64,000 nucleotides of DNA from Brachyhypopomus gauderio (GCF_052324685.1 NC_135225.1:1269543-1333542), one strand, 5' to 3'. Positions 1 through 13,560 are shown, counted from the stretch's first letter. The notes: generated by a model from the letters alone, not told the origin. Translations and numbers: made by a program.

Positions 1-78
1 GCACACACACACACACACACTGCCTGAACTTACACATCTCAGGAGCACACACACATTGCCTGAACACACATCTCGGGA

Positions 79-155
<77 letters not shown>

Positions 156-171
156 CTGAACACACACGTCT
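1..171. repeat. (CA)n microsatellite with a TGCCTGAAC spacer
   Basis: CA tracts at 1-20 and 80-151 separated by repeated TGCCTGAAC...CATCTC segments. Confidence 0.9.
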
Positions 172-452
172 GATCACAGTTTCGACAGCTGCATCCCATA
201 GTGGCTGAATGCAGCTATCCAAGAAGAGGAAGAGGAGTGAAAATGTGGGCGTGGCTGGCTGGGCCCTTCATCCAGCAGGATAAACACTTGTCTTATGTAC
301 ACAGCGGTAAATATTGATTCTTCAGTGTCTCTCTCATGCTGTTGACTTCCAGCACCAAATCCATATTCAGTAGGCGCGATGGTTTCATTACTGTTCTTCA
401 CAAAACGAAAAGTAGAGGTGTTCCTCACAACCCTGCAGAATGGAGAAACAGG

Positions 453-594
<142 letters not shown>

Positions 595-1489
595 AGTAAG
601 GTGAAGTGATGGTGTAGTGCGACTCTTACGTTCTGGAGGAGTTCTGGGCTGCTCCTCTGTTCATCCGTACGTCAGTTCATTGAGGTTTGTGTCTGTTTGT
701 TTATGCACAGCTCTATGGTCCCATCCCACCACAACGCTTCAATTGGGTGGAGGTCTGGACTTTGATTCATAGCTACACCTTAATTCTTTACTTTTTCAGC
801 TGTTCTGTTGTAGGTTTGCTGGTGTGTTGGGATTGATGTCCTGTTGTAGGTGAACACAGAAGAGTTCATGGTTGGCCCAGTGGCCGTAAGAAGAGTTCGT
901 GGTTGGCCCAGTGGCCGTAAGAAGAGTTCGTGGTTGGCTGGTCAGGTCCTGTGGGGTCTCGTGCTGGTCAGGTCCTGTGGGGTCTCGTGCTGGTCAGGTC
1001 CTGTGGGGTCTCGTGCCCTCCAGCCGCACTGCCACTCTGGACCGATGAAATAAGGTGTTTGTGCTGATGTGCTGTGTTTGGTTTTCACTAAAGTGGTGCT
1101 GTGAATTATAGCAAACATCTCCACTTTGATGTTCCAGACGTCTCGTGGTCTGTTCAGGTACAACTCTTCAAACTAGAGCTGTGGTTCCATCTTCTTTTTA
1201 GAAAGTAGAGGTTGTCTCCTGGCCAGCCCTCCAAACAAGTCATACATTATATCCTTTTCCAAATGTCCTGTCATGAATGTGAACATTCACCAGTCTGAGT
1301 TGTAGTTCTTGCATGTTTTTGCAGCACCTGAGCACAAACGGCCTGACCTTGGGTGAATTTGCTGGGATGTCCAGTCTTGTTAAAATCTGCAACTGTTTTC
1401 CACTTGTGAATAATCTTTCTCACTGTAGAATGGTGAACTTCAAACTAAGAATATATGGTTTCCTTCACAAAGAGCTTGTCCAGATGTAC
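595..1489. other. No gene recognised; two short tandem runs
   Basis: Contains GGTTGGCCCAGTGGCCGTAA repeated at 868-930 and CTGGTCAGGTCCTGTGGGGT repeated three times at 938-1013. Otherwise single-copy-looking DNA with no coding signal. Confidence 0.5.
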
Positions 1490-2432
1490 AGAGAGTGTGT
1501 TTAACAGACGTGTGGAGTGTGTGTTTAACAGACGTGTGGAGTGTGTGTTCAACAGACGTGTGGAGTGTGTGTTTAACAGACGTGTGAGGTGTGTGTTTAA
1601 CAGACATGTGGAGTGTGTTTAACAGACGTGTGAAGTGTGTGTTTAACAGACGTGTGGTGTGTGTGTTTAACAGACGTGTGGAGTGTGTGTTTAACAGATG
1701 TGTGAGGTGTGTGTTTAACAGACATGTGGAGTGTGTTTAACAGACGTGTGAAGTGTGTGTTTAACAGACGTGTGGTGTGTGTGTTTAACAGACGTGTGGA
1801 GTGTGTGTTTAACAGATGTGTGAGGTGTGTGTTTAACAGACATGTGGAGTGTGTTTAACAGACGTGTGAAGTGTGTGTTTAACAGACGTGTGGAGTGTGT
1901 GTTCAACAGACGTGTGAGGTGTGTGTTTAACAGACATGTGGAGTGTGTTTAACAGACGTGTGAAGTGTGTGTTTAACAGACGTGTGGTGTGTGTGTTTAA
2001 CAGACGTGTGGAGTGTGTGTTTAACAGATGTGTGAGGTGTGTGTTTAACAGACATGTGGAGTGTGTTTAACAGACGTGTGAAGTGTGTGTTTAACAGACG
2101 TGTGGTGTGTGTGTTTAACAGACGTGTGGAGTGTGTGTTTAACAGATGTGTGAGGTGTGTGTTTAACAGACATGTGGAGTGTGTTTAACAGACGTGTGAA
2201 GTGTGTGTTTAACAGACGTGTGGAGTGTGTGTTCAACAGACGTGTGAGGTGTGTGTTTAACAGACATGTGGAGTGTGTTTAACAGACGTGTGAAGTGTGT
2301 GTTTAACAGACGTGTGGTGTGTGTGTTTAACAGATGTGTGGGGTGTGTGTTTAATAGACGTGTGGAGTGTGTTTAACAGACGTGTGGAGTGTGTGTTTAA
2401 CAGACGTGTGGAGTGTGTGTGTGTGTGTGTGT
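1490..2432. repeat. ~25-bp minisatellite with a 330-bp higher-order period
   Basis: Units of the type GTGTGTTTAACAGACGTGTG with G/A and length variants. The segments at about 1715-1906 and 2045-2236 are identical in sequence, 330 bp apart, showing a higher-order unit of about 13 monomers. Confidence 0.9.
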
Positions 2433-3752
2433 GTGTCTGGTCATTGTTGTGCAGCACTGGCTCCTTATTTCTGATTGCAGCTGCACATAATATGAAATGA
2501 AATATCAAATTTGGCATTCAAATAAAAAGGCTTTTGATTATTTGAGTTGGCCTACTTCCAAAGTGAGTGAGTGAATATGCCTAATTTATAATTAAGACTT
2601 TTTAGTTGTAGAATTACAACAATAATTAAAATGTTTGTAAGATGTTTGTTACAGATTAGTGCGGCGTTGGATGGGAAACTCACAGCTGGGCTGGTGTTGA
2701 GAGGGTATAAACACAATCAGGACCATGACACACTGCTTGGTGTTTGTGTTACAAGTGTTTATTGGGGTGTATATGGAGTGATCCAAGTAGCATTAGAGTC
2801 TTATTAAGCCACATGACTTGACTGTGTTATTAAGCCACATGACTTGACTGTGTTATTAAGCCACATGACTTGACTTGAGTTACAGTGAGTTACAGCCTTG
2901 CTTTGACTCATTATGAACATGGGAAACAGACCTGGATAATAGCACACAACAGCCCCGCGTTACGATTTATTAACATATTCTATTAGAGATGCTCAGAATG
3001 TAATTCTGAGTCATTCTGAAGCCCTAACAAGGTTTAAGTCAATATATATTGTTGTCTAATATTTAATGGAATGTTGTGGGTGCGGTTTCTCAGTGTCTCT
3101 CAGTGTTTATCAGTGTCTCGGTATTTATCAGTGTGTCAGTGTTTCTTGGTGTTTGTTTCTCAGTGTTTTTCAGTGTTTGTTTCTCAGTGTTTCTCTGTGT
3201 TTCACAGTTTTTGTGTTTCACTGTTTGTTTCTGTGTTCCTCAAGGTTTGTTTCTGAGTATTTCTCAGTGTTTGTTTCTCAGTGTTTGTTTCTCAGTGTTT
3301 GTTTCTCAGTGTTTGTTTCTGAGTGTTTCTCAAAGTTCTTGTTGTTTTGTTGTCATTGGTGCACAGTATTCTCACTCTAAAAGGGATGACAGGTGTGGTG
3401 TGTGGTTGAGAGCTGCTTCAGGAGAGAGGGCTGCATAATGAAGTGTCTCCAACACCGGAGCTGGAAGAACCAGAGAGAACAGCTTATTCACCCAAAACCG
3501 CGCGTCAAAGAATCCGCTTAGCACCGAGGAACCTTTTCAGAAAGGTCTACAAAACAAGTCCTTGAAAACCTCTTTTGGAAAATCGGTTACACAAGGAACG
3601 AATTGCAAAGCCCCATCAAGCATCTCTATTTCCCAGCAGAAACAGAACTCTCATAATGACTGTAGATGGAAGTCACTGCAGCCCACAGAGCTCTACAGCA
3701 CCAGCAAGATGATTGGGGAGAAACACAACAGAATCAGCCTTCTCTCTCTCAC
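2433..3752. other. No gene recognised; small repeats
   Basis: Includes a 26-bp unit (TTATTAAGCCACATGACTTG) repeated three times at 2800-2875 and a degenerate CTCAGTGTTTGTTT array at 3088-3335. Nothing else recognised. Confidence 0.5.
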
Positions 3753-3753
3753 A

Positions 3754-3848
<95 letters not shown>

Positions 3849-3868
3849 CCTCTCCCTCTCTCTCTCTG
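3753..3868. repeat. (TC)n microsatellite
   Basis: About 58 TC units with a few CCC interruptions near the end. Confidence 0.95.
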
Positions 3869-4037
3869 AGTAAGTGTAGATCTATTTCTGGGTTTTTATG
3901 GGCACTGTTGTGGCTATTCTTGAGGTAGAGTGTAATAACAGACGTGTTAATCACTGCCAGTCTGATGGTGTAGTAATATTAATCTCTGAACTGGTGGCAG
4001 GTGTGTTCAGACTCCCACAGAGTAGAACCTACTCAAC

Positions 4038-4039
<2 letters not shown>

Positions 4040-4091
<52 letters not shown>
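4040..4091. repeat. (GT)n microsatellite
   Basis: About 26 GT units. Confidence 0.95.
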
Positions 4092-4092
<1 letters not shown>

Positions 4093-4247
4093 TAGCTCTA
4101 TTTCTACTGTAAGATGATGTTAATCGTTTGTTAGTAGTGACAGTAGTTCACCCAGCAGCCTCGGCTGGTTGCGCTAGCCCAGCGTTGTCATGCCGATGTG
4201 GAAATACAGAGCTGCACAAGCGGCTGGACGTGCTGTGATGACTGTGA

Positions 4248-5705
4248 CCCTGGAGGAGCTGGAGGAGCTGGAGGAACTAGAGGAGCTGGAGGAACTGGAG
4301 GAGATGGAAGAGCTGGAGGAGCTCCGAGCACCTGGAGGAGATGGAGGAACTGGAGGAGATGGAGGAGATGGAGGAGATGGAGGAACTGGAGGAGATGAAG
4401 GAGATGGAGGAACTGGAGGAGCTGGAGGAACTGGAGGAGATGGAGGAGATGGAGGAACTAGAGGAGATGGAGGAGATGGAGGAGATGGAGGAACTGGAGG
4501 AGATGGAGGAGATGGAGGAACTGGAGGAGATGGAGGAGCTGGAGGAACTGGAGGAGATGGAGGAGCTGGAGGAGATGGAGGAACTGGAGGAGATGGAGGA
4601 GATGGAGGAACTGGAGGAGATGGATGAACTGGAGGAGATGGAGGAGATGGAGGAACTGGAGGAGATGGAGGAACTGGAGGAGATGGAGGAACTGGAGGAG
4701 ATGGAGGAGCTGGAGGAACTGGAGGAGATGGAGGAACTGGAGGAGATGGAGGAGATGGAAGAGCTAAAGGAGCTCCGAGCACCTGGAGGAGATGGAGGAG
4801 ATGGAGGAACTGGAGGAACTAGAGGAGCTGGAGGAACTGGAGGAGATGGAAGAGCTGAAGGAGCTCTGAGCACCTGGAGGAGATGGAGGAACTGGAGGAA
4901 CTGGAGGAGATGGAGGAACTGGAGGAGATGGAGGAGCTGGAGGAACTGGAGGAGATGGAGGAGCTGGAGGAGATGGAGGAGCTGGAGGAACTGGAGGAGA
5001 TGGAGGAACTGGAGGAGATGGAGGAACTGGAGGAGATGGAGGAGATGGAGGAACTGGAGGAGATGGAAGAGCTGGAGGAGCTCCGAGCACCTGGAGGAGA
5101 TGGAGGAGATGGAGGAACTGGAGGAACTAGAGGAACTGGAGGAGATGGAAGAGCTGAAGGAGCTCTGAGCACCTGGAGGAGATGGAGGAACTGGAGGAGA
5201 TGGAGGAGCTGGAGGAACTGGAGGAGCTGGAGGAGATGGAGGAACTGGAGGAGATGGAGGAACTGGAGGAGCTGGAGGAGATGGAGGAACTGGAGGAGAT
5301 GGAGGAGATGGAAGAGCTGGAGGAGCTCCGAGCACCTGGAGGAGATGGAGGAACTGGAGGAGATGGAGGAGATGGAAGAGCTGGAGGAGCTCCGAGCACC
5401 TGGAGGAGATGGAGGAGATGGAGGAACTGGAGGAGATGGAGGAACTGGAGGAGCTGGAGGAACTGGAGGAGATGGAAGAGCTGGAGGAGCTCCGAGCACC
5501 TGGAGGAGATGGAGGAACTGGAGGAGATGGAGGAGATGGAGTAACTGGAGGAGATGGAGGAACTGGAGGAGATGGAGGAGCTGGAGGAACTGGAGGAGAT
5601 GGAGGAGCTGGAGGAGATGGAGGAACTGGAGGAGATGGAGGAGATGGAGGAACTGGAGGAGATGGAGGAGCTGGAGGAGATGGAGGAGCTCTGAGCACCT
5701 GGAGG
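4248..5705. repeat. 1.46-kb GGA-based polypurine minisatellite
   Basis: Built of GGAGGAGATGGAGGAACT and GGAGGAGCT blocks. A punctuating block with GAGCTCCGAGCACC (or GAGCTCTGAGCACC) recurs at about 4318, 4770, 4861, 5077, 5160, 5324, 5385, 5490 and 5687. Long frames open on both strands (Glu/Leu/Met-rich, Gly/Asp/Thr-rich, Pro/Ser-rich) arise from the triplet-like period. There are no splice sites or homology, so I do not call a gene. Confidence 0.92.
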
Positions 5706-6552
5706 CTTGGGGTTCCCTGGGTGGTGATGAAGACGGTGGTGCGCTGATAGGCTTCATGCAGCTTTGCTGGGTTACTGCTTTAGCAGAGCTCAGATCCATG
5801 AGGTCTGTGCAGCTGTCACTCAGATCACGTAATAGTGCCCCAAACTATAAAGATTTTCCATTATAGAAATACTAAATCCCACAGTGCTAACATGGCTAAC
5901 ATTGGCTGATGAGCTGTTAGCGTGATGCATTAGCATGATACCCCCAATTAGAATTGCATAGCATAGCATAGCACTGTATCATACAGTGCGGGTGGTGACA
6001 GTGATTAGCATGCTTTCAAGGCATGGAAGAAAACCCCTTGCATGGTGATGTCTGCAGTGCAAATGTGCAGTGTTGATGTAGTTTTTTGCAGATGCTAAGA
6101 CCCAATTTCTGAACGTATGTCTCTTCTTGTCAAAACTTAACACACAGCACCCAATGCCACACACAACAGGCAAAACATCTCACATTTTTTGGAAAAAGCA
6201 CACACTTCAACCAAAACTCTTTCAACTCTTGCCAAAACCGTATTATTGCATCCAAACTCTACACACAAATATCAGATGAAAAGCCTTTCATATATGACAA
6301 CTACACACTGAAGTGTCAAATGGAAAACATACTACCATGTGTTTGAGTGTTCAGTTTTTAGTCTGCTGTAAAGGTGTGTCAGAGTTCTCATTTAAACATG
6401 AATATTCACAAATATAGAGGTTAATTCTGAATATTCAGTACAGTTTAGGGGTGACCTGCAATAGTCACTGATTCGACTATAGTCGACTATACCCCCTAGT
6501 ATTGACGATGGTCTCTTTCGGTTCTGAGGTGAATCGCTTCGTCCCCCACCAA
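5706..6552. other. No gene recognised
   Basis: AT-rich DNA. 6440-6500 has GATTCGACTATAGTCGACTA, which resembles the end of a DNA-transposon family, but no partner end was found. Confidence 0.4.
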
Positions 6553-7831
6553 GGGGTAGTCTAGTACATGATGTAGTATGTATAGAGGGGTAGTCTAGTA
6601 CATGATGTAGTATGTATAGAGGGGTAGTCTAGTACATGATGTAGTGTGTATAGAGGGGTAGTCTAGTACATGATGTAGTATGTATAGAGGGGTAGTCTAG
6701 TACATGATGTAGTGTGTATAGAGGGGTAGTCTAGTACATGATGTAGTATGTATAGATGGGTAGTCTAGTACATGATGTAGTATGTATAGAGGGGTAGTCT
6801 AGTACATGATGTAGTATGTATAGAGGGGTAGTCTAGTACATGATGTAGTATATATAGAGGGGTAGTCTAGTACATGATATAGTATGTATAGAGGGGTAGT
6901 CTAGTACATGATGTAGTGTGTATAGAGGGGTAGTCTAGTACATGATATAGTATGTATAGAGGGGTAGTCTAGTACATGATGTAGTATGTATAGAGGGGTA
7001 GTCTAGTACATGATGTAGTGTGTATAGAGGGGTAGTCTAGTACATGATGTAGTATATATAGAGGGGTAGTCTAGTACATGATGTAGTATGTATAGAGGGG
7101 TAGTCTAGTACATGATGTAGTATGTATAGAGGGGTAGTCTAGTACATGATGTAGTATGTATAGAGGGGTAGTCTGGTACATGATGTAGTATGTATAGAGG
7201 GGTAGTCTAGTACATGACGTAGTATGTATAGAGGGGTAGTCTAGTACATGATATAGTATGTATAGAGGGGTAGTCTAGTACATGATGTAGTATGTATAGA
7301 GGGGTAGTCTAGTACATGATGTAGTGTGTATAGAGGGGTGGTCTGGTACATGATGTAGTATGTATAGAGGGGTAGTCTAGTACATGATGTAGTATGTATA
7401 GAGGGGTAGTCTAGTACATGATGTAGTATGTATAGAGGGGTAGTCTAGTACATGATGTAGTATGTATAGAGGGGTAGTCTAGTACATGATGTAGTGTGTA
7501 TAGAGGGGTAGTCTAGTACATGATGTAGTGTGTATAGAGGGGTAGTCTAGTACATGATGTAGTGTGTATAGAGGGGTAGTCTAGTACATGATATAGTATG
7601 TATAGAGGGGTAGTCTAGTACATGATGTAGTATGTATAGAGGGGTAGTCTAGTACATGATGTAGTGTGTATAGAGGGGTAGTCTAGTATATGATGTGGTA
7701 TGTATAGAGGGGTAGTCTAGTACATGATGTAGTATGTATAGAGGGGTAGTCTAGTACATGATGTAGTATGTATAGAGGGGTAGTCTAGTACATGATGTAG
7801 TATGTATAGAGGGGTAGTCTGGTACATGATG
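6553..7831. repeat. 34-bp minisatellite, about 37 copies, cut by the assembly gap
   Basis: Unit contains GGGGTAGTCTAGTACATGAT plus GTAGTATGTATAGA. Divergence is low, with single-base variants. The array runs directly into Ns, so its real length is unknown. Confidence 0.96.
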
Positions 7832-8331
7832 NNNNNNNNNNNNNNNNNNNNNNNNNNNNNNNNNNNNNNNNNNNNNNNNNNNNNNNNNNNNNNNNNNNNN
7901 NNNNNNNNNNNNNNNNNNNNNNNNNNNNNNNNNNNNNNNNNNNNNNNNNNNNNNNNNNNNNNNNNNNNNNNNNNNNNNNNNNNNNNNNNNNNNNNNNNNN
8001 NNNNNNNNNNNNNNNNNNNNNNNNNNNNNNNNNNNNNNNNNNNNNNNNNNNNNNNNNNNNNNNNNNNNNNNNNNNNNNNNNNNNNNNNNNNNNNNNNNNN
8101 NNNNNNNNNNNNNNNNNNNNNNNNNNNNNNNNNNNNNNNNNNNNNNNNNNNNNNNNNNNNNNNNNNNNNNNNNNNNNNNNNNNNNNNNNNNNNNNNNNNN
8201 NNNNNNNNNNNNNNNNNNNNNNNNNNNNNNNNNNNNNNNNNNNNNNNNNNNNNNNNNNNNNNNNNNNNNNNNNNNNNNNNNNNNNNNNNNNNNNNNNNNN
8301 NNNNNNNNNNNNNNNNNNNNNNNNNNNNNNN
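7832..8331. other. Assembly gap, 500 N
   Basis: Exactly 500 Ns, probably a placeholder size. Any reading frame across it is meaningless. Confidence 0.99.
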
Positions 8332-8999
8332 TCACAATCTTAGTGTTGTGTTGCATGATTAACTTTACAAGATTTACCCTCTTCAAGCATCAATGGCCTT
8401 TTGATGTGATAGAACTGAATAAAATGCTGAAACTGGACAATCTTGCGCTTTTGTGAGATACAGAAGTCGCCGTGTTAATGAATTTACGCTCCATGAGTAT
8501 CAGGGTACAGAAGGGAACGTTCACCGTCACCAGAAACATACAGACGCCATTCATTAGGGGCTAAACTCGCATCGCTAGCATTATTTGAGCATGATTTTTA
8601 ATAAATGACAGTTTAATGTAAAATACTACAGAATTAGAACAGTATTTTTCCACAGAACTGATACATTTATACATACCTCATAAATACACATAACCTAAAT
8701 GTCAAGTGAGTTCACAATATGATTTTTACATTTTTTTTTCCTGAAATATCTGAAAACTGCGTGTGTCCTAATGGCAAATTGGCCTTGGGCCAAAGTAATA
8801 TAAGGAAAAAATTAATAAATAAAATGCACACACATTCACCCACACACACCACACACACACACATGCATTCACACATGCACACACAAAACCTCAGATGTTT
8901 TATTGCATTTTCTGAAGTGCAGTTAGTGTCGGTCACACTGACACACACTCCCCCGTCCTTCTGAAAAACATGGAGATGAAAGTGTCTAACCGGCTCCAC
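8332..8999. other. No gene recognised
   Basis: Single-copy-looking DNA with a degenerate (CA)n patch at 8826-8885. Confidence 0.4.
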
Positions 9000-9000
9000 C

Positions 9001-9082
<82 letters not shown>

Positions 9083-9150
9083 TTACTCTACATCCTAACT
9101 GGTCCTATCAGCCCTACTATATGGTTCTATCTCTCCAAAACCCTCCCTCA

Positions 9151-9201
<51 letters not shown>

Positions 9202-9390
9202 CTCCCCCCTTTCCCCCGCTCTCTCTCCACTCTCTTTCCCCCTGTCTCTCTCTCCCTCTCTCTCTCCACTCTCTTTCCCCCCTCCCTCTCTCTCTCTCTC
9301 TCCCTCTCTCTCTCCACTCTCTTTCCCCCCTCCCTCTCTCTCTCTCTCTCTCCCCCTCCCTCTCTCTCTCCCTGCGTGTCCCCCCCCCAT
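9000..9390. repeat. (CA)n at 9000-9080 and polypyrimidine (TC)n at 9140-9390
   Basis: About 40 CA units, then 60 bp of ordinary DNA, then 250 bp of TCTCTC/CCCC with a CTCTCTCCACTCTCTTTCCC unit repeated several times. Confidence 0.9.
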
Positions 9391-11281
9391 GTCCTACAGC
9401 CTCCCACCCTTTTTCCTTTAACTAAACTGGCTCTGGCTTGCTCCATCTGCTGCTCTTTCCTTCAGCAGACCCGCACCTGTTCACACCTTCCTCTCCTGTT
9501 GGAGCGCATTGAACATTTCCTCTGCTGCCAGGGCTATTCTGGCACCCACAACCTCTCTGTCATTCAATCCATCTGTCAGAAGTGAACTTTGTTTACAGCC
9601 GTCTTCTGCTTTCTTCTTCAAGAAACGCAAAGCCCCCTCAAGGTCAGCGGCAAAACGAATTGCAGTTGCCGTCGATTTACAAACAACCACCTCCCTCTCT
9701 CAAAGACAGCAATGCCACCTCCCGACAGCACACCAACTCGCTACTGATGCTGTATGCCGTAGAACTGAACACTCTGCTTAAACTATTCTCCTTTTTTGGG
9801 CATACGACTCTTTTAGAAACCCACTAGATTCCGAGGTGTCAGCTGGGTAATGTAAGATGTTCAAGCACATGTCTAAATAAATGCATTAACGCAAACGATG
9901 TCAATAGAGAGCAAGAGAAACTTATTGGAAAGCCTGTTACTTTACGAAAACACACACGCATTTAACTAAACTTCCAGTTACTTTACGAAAACACACACAT
10001 TTAACTAAACTTCCTGTTTCTTTCAGACACAAACGCTAAAAACACAGAAGCGTTTTAGAATTCGGAGCATAATGACATTCACAGAAACAGCCGTTGCTTC
10101 TGGAGAGCACACAACACAAGCGAGTTCAACGCCCGGCGAGTCCACACGGCTCCACGATCCGCCCTCGGAAGCAGAACGAGTGTGTCGTGGCCAGCACGCG
10201 AGTGTGTCGTGGCCAGCACGCCAGTGTAGGTGCAAACGTGTGAGGCGGACAGAGTGAGAGAACCCAAGTGGCGGATCACCCTCCGTGGATGAAAACGGCG
10301 TTTGGCTCGTCCCCTGGGTGTCCAGGACACATGGTCCAAGCTGGGCAGAGACCTGCGGGGACGTCCTGCAGGCCCCTCCCACTGTGCCCCCCCCCCACGC
10401 AACCGCCTTCATCACCAAATGCAACCCCTCCAAAAAGGCCCGGAAGTCTACGGTCTGTAATCAAACCCGGGTGGAAGAAAGCGGCGTGGCCATTGAGCAG
10501 AGCTACAAACGGCGCTTTTAACCCGACGGGGCGTCGGACGGGCGGGGCTCAAGTTCGCGACCCACCCTTCCGGTCCTTTCCCCCCCGTGACGGGCTTTTG
10601 TGAGCGGACGCCCGCTTTGTGATGGACTACTCCTGCCATCTGGAGAGTGGTGGAGAGGAAGAGAGGGATAGAGGGAAGAGGGAGAGAAGGAAAGAGAGGT
10701 GTCCCACATGAGGGCCACTGGCCAGCAGGCTTTTGATGTCCTAAACGCACTGGTGTGTGAGGACGCACCTCAGTAATGGTTCACAAAGAACCGGCGCCAT
10801 TCAAGTAATCGTGTGATTAGACCAACATGGCAAACACCAACGGATACACAAGCATCAGATGTTATTGAACAACACAGCAGCTTCTCCACAACGACGACCG
10901 CAGGGAAACGATGTTCAAGACGTACACAGCGTAGCCGCCAGACCCACCGTCCTTTACACAAACCTTCCTCCTCAGACTCAAACAACACCTGAAAAACCCG
11001 ATCAGCCATACAAGGACCATCTTACCTACATAACATGAACCACCAGTGTCGTGACTCATGACCCTACCGGAGATCAAACCTATCGCCTGTATCGAAGCAC
11101 AACTTATGATAGCCAAGAAAAGGCTGTCATGGGCGGAGAGACGAGAAGAAGAGCATCACAGCTTCCAGAAACAGTAAGTAGGCCACGTTCTCTGGGCTGA
11201 ACGGCCCCAGTGAGAACAGTTGCACCCACCAGATTTGCCTTCACTTTGCCTGGGGACTCGCAACATTCTGTCCTATAGCAG
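9391..11281. other. No gene recognised
   Basis: Moderately GC-rich. A 22-bp unit with GAGTGTGTCGTGGCCAGCAC is repeated at 10178-10220 and a 34-bp segment with CAGTTACTTTACGAAAACAC is duplicated at 9940-10010. Open frames of 60-136 codons exist but none shows splice structure or a known family. Confidence 0.4.
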
Positions 11282-11574
11282 CGTGTGTGTGTGTGTGTGT
11301 GGGGGGAGCTGAACCGCCACCCCCCCCCCCCCCCCAACACCTCCCACCTCACGCTCCCTCCACTCAAAGTCATTACTTGGTCTGGTTTACACAGTTTAAA
11401 AGCCCCCCGTTCTGCTGACCCCCCACCCAGCTCCACATATTCTAGATCTATTATTACGTCTTCCGCACTAGCACTGCAGCTCTGGAAAGGGAGAGAGGTG
11501 CGGAGAAGACAGCAGCTCCAGCAGAGCGATCTATCACACCCGGGGGGGGGGGTGGGGGGGGGGGGGGGGGGGGG
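11282..11574. repeat. (GT)n, poly-C and poly-G runs
   Basis: (GT)n at 11282-11300, poly-C at 11318-11335 and poly-G (one T) at 11541-11573. Confidence 0.85.
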
Positions 11575-13522
11575 TTGCTGCTGGAAAGGTCACGAGGTCA
11601 GGAGAGGAAGGCCACATTAAGACACTGGGCCAATGACCCAGACGCTGGCTGCTAGCTTTAAACTGGCTACTCCAAACTTTACTGAACATCGAAAAGCAAG
11701 AAAGGCCAAACCTCGTCCCGTTTAGTTGTGTTCATTTGTATCATCTTTTAATAATACAAGCTATATATTAATAACAATAACAAGTGTTATACATTTTAAT
11801 TTAACAAAATATCACAAGGCTGCAACAATTTAAAAAAATGAAACCTATATATACTTATTATATCTCATAATTAGTACACACAGAAACATGCGTTTCTGTT
11901 ACAAACCATCAAGCACAATCCAAGTGTGGCCATGATGACATATTTGCCCTAAAGCAACTATAACACGGGGCGTTCTGTGAAGTGGCGTGTGGAGACACTG
12001 CAGCGTGTGTGGGTAAGCAGGTTCAGACCCCACGTTCTCCTGTGTATACCACATGCTCCCAGTACATGGCCACAAATGACTGACACACATGTAATTGCCT
12101 TGAACTTAGTTGGGGCATTAAATAATGGAGTAAACGACTGGCAAATGAGTTGTGGTCTTGCTGAACCGAGGGCCGTAGCCTCTGGCATTGCATCTGCTCC
12201 TACAGGCCAACAGACAAGCAGGATCTGTGAGAGAGGAGAAACCACCACCGATACATAAAAGCATAAGACACAGTCAAACAGTGGAACCCGCTCTGTGCCG
12301 GGCTGTCAACAGAATACCAGCGAACACATGGACACACCGCGCCGCTCATATTCCCGGCTTTTTATGTAAGATAAGCTCTCCGGGGTATTTTTGGGTGTTG
12401 ATATACAACAGGAGTGTCAGTCATAGTAAGCAAAAGACGGTCGCAAAATGCACGGAAGAAAATACCCACACAAACACGCATCAGAAACAGACCTCCATGT
12501 GAACCCTTGTTTGAACTGGCTTTAGAATAGCTTGTGCAATGTTGTTGTACACACTGTACAATTTTGAGGATGAACAATTTTTTCAAGAACAAATCTATCA
12601 TCATATGCAATAGAGATGTGCGGTCCCCACTGGGCTTCCTAAGGCGTAAAAACAGATTCGGTGTTGCGTTTTGAGGTCAGTGTTTGCTATATCTAGTACC
12701 TGATGACGTCAGTGAGTTGACAGCTATAGTTAATTTAGTTCTGAGGTCATATATACCCTTGTTATACATCTATGTAACTTTAGAAACGGAAATGAAGGTG
12801 TTTTTTAAAAGCTACTATAGAAAAATATCAGTATTTAAGATAACGAGAAACAAGTGTGCACTTCGATTTCACACGCTCAGTCCACTTTTTTGTCATTTGG
12901 TATTTAAGGTTTTGTGCGGTTGCTACAGTCACATCATGTTCCAGCAGGGCCTATAAATATATAATGAAACGTGAACTTCAAGGGCGGAACAGTTTTGATT
13001 ACCAGCACACAGCCCGTCGTCCAAGGCCAAGATCAGAGCTGCCACAAAACGCTCCAGAGACTCGGGTCAGCCTCAGCCCAACAAAAGGTCTTTGCCGCAC
13101 GGTCTTCTAAGAGGTTAAGTGTGACCCAAAGACAAAAGCCCCAGTCCCGCTCAGTGCCGGGGTGGGTGTGTGGGGGGGGGTGTAGGGGGGGTAGTGGGGC
13201 AGCTGCCCCTGCCGGCGAGGCGTGAAGACGTGGCAGGGTCTCATCCCTGGCCAACGGGCACACCACTGTCAACATCACAGCACACGCTGGGCGGCTCGCT
13301 GCCGTACTCCCGCCTGGCCGGCAGTGGTCCCAGCTGCCCCATCCGTTACTGTCTGATTAGTTCTGCTAAGCAGCCCCCCCCCCCTCCCAGCCACTGCCGC
13401 CATCTGCTTCCCCCAACAAGATGGCTGCCACCCAACACCGCGCCATGCGCCCTCCTACCTGCTAGTGCCCGCGCCCACGCTCGCCCCAGAGCGCTAACCA
13501 CGGCTTCTCGTGGCTGGCAGCC

Positions 13523-13523
<1 letters not shown>
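11575..13523. other. No gene recognised
   Basis: AT-rich to 12,960, then GC-rich. No sdccag8 C-terminal coiled-coil exon could be identified here on the minus strand. Confidence 0.4.

Positions 13524-13560
<37 letters not shown>

Noticed and set aside
4190..5866. Long Glu/Leu/Met-, Gly/Asp- and Pro/Ser-rich open frames on both strands
   Set aside because: They come from a stop-free GGA array whose period is a multiple of three. They occur in nearly all frames and have no splice context or homology.
6553..7831. CRISPR-like array
   Set aside because: The units are contiguous with no unique spacers, in a vertebrate genome. It is a minisatellite.
7751..8386. Open frames spanning the N run
   Set aside because: Frames through an assembly gap carry no information.
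9481..9827. Overlapping 60-90 codon frames on both strands (AADLEGALRFLKKKAEDG)
   Set aside because: Looks protein-like in places but has no known family, no splice sites that join it to sdccag8, and no homology I can recall.
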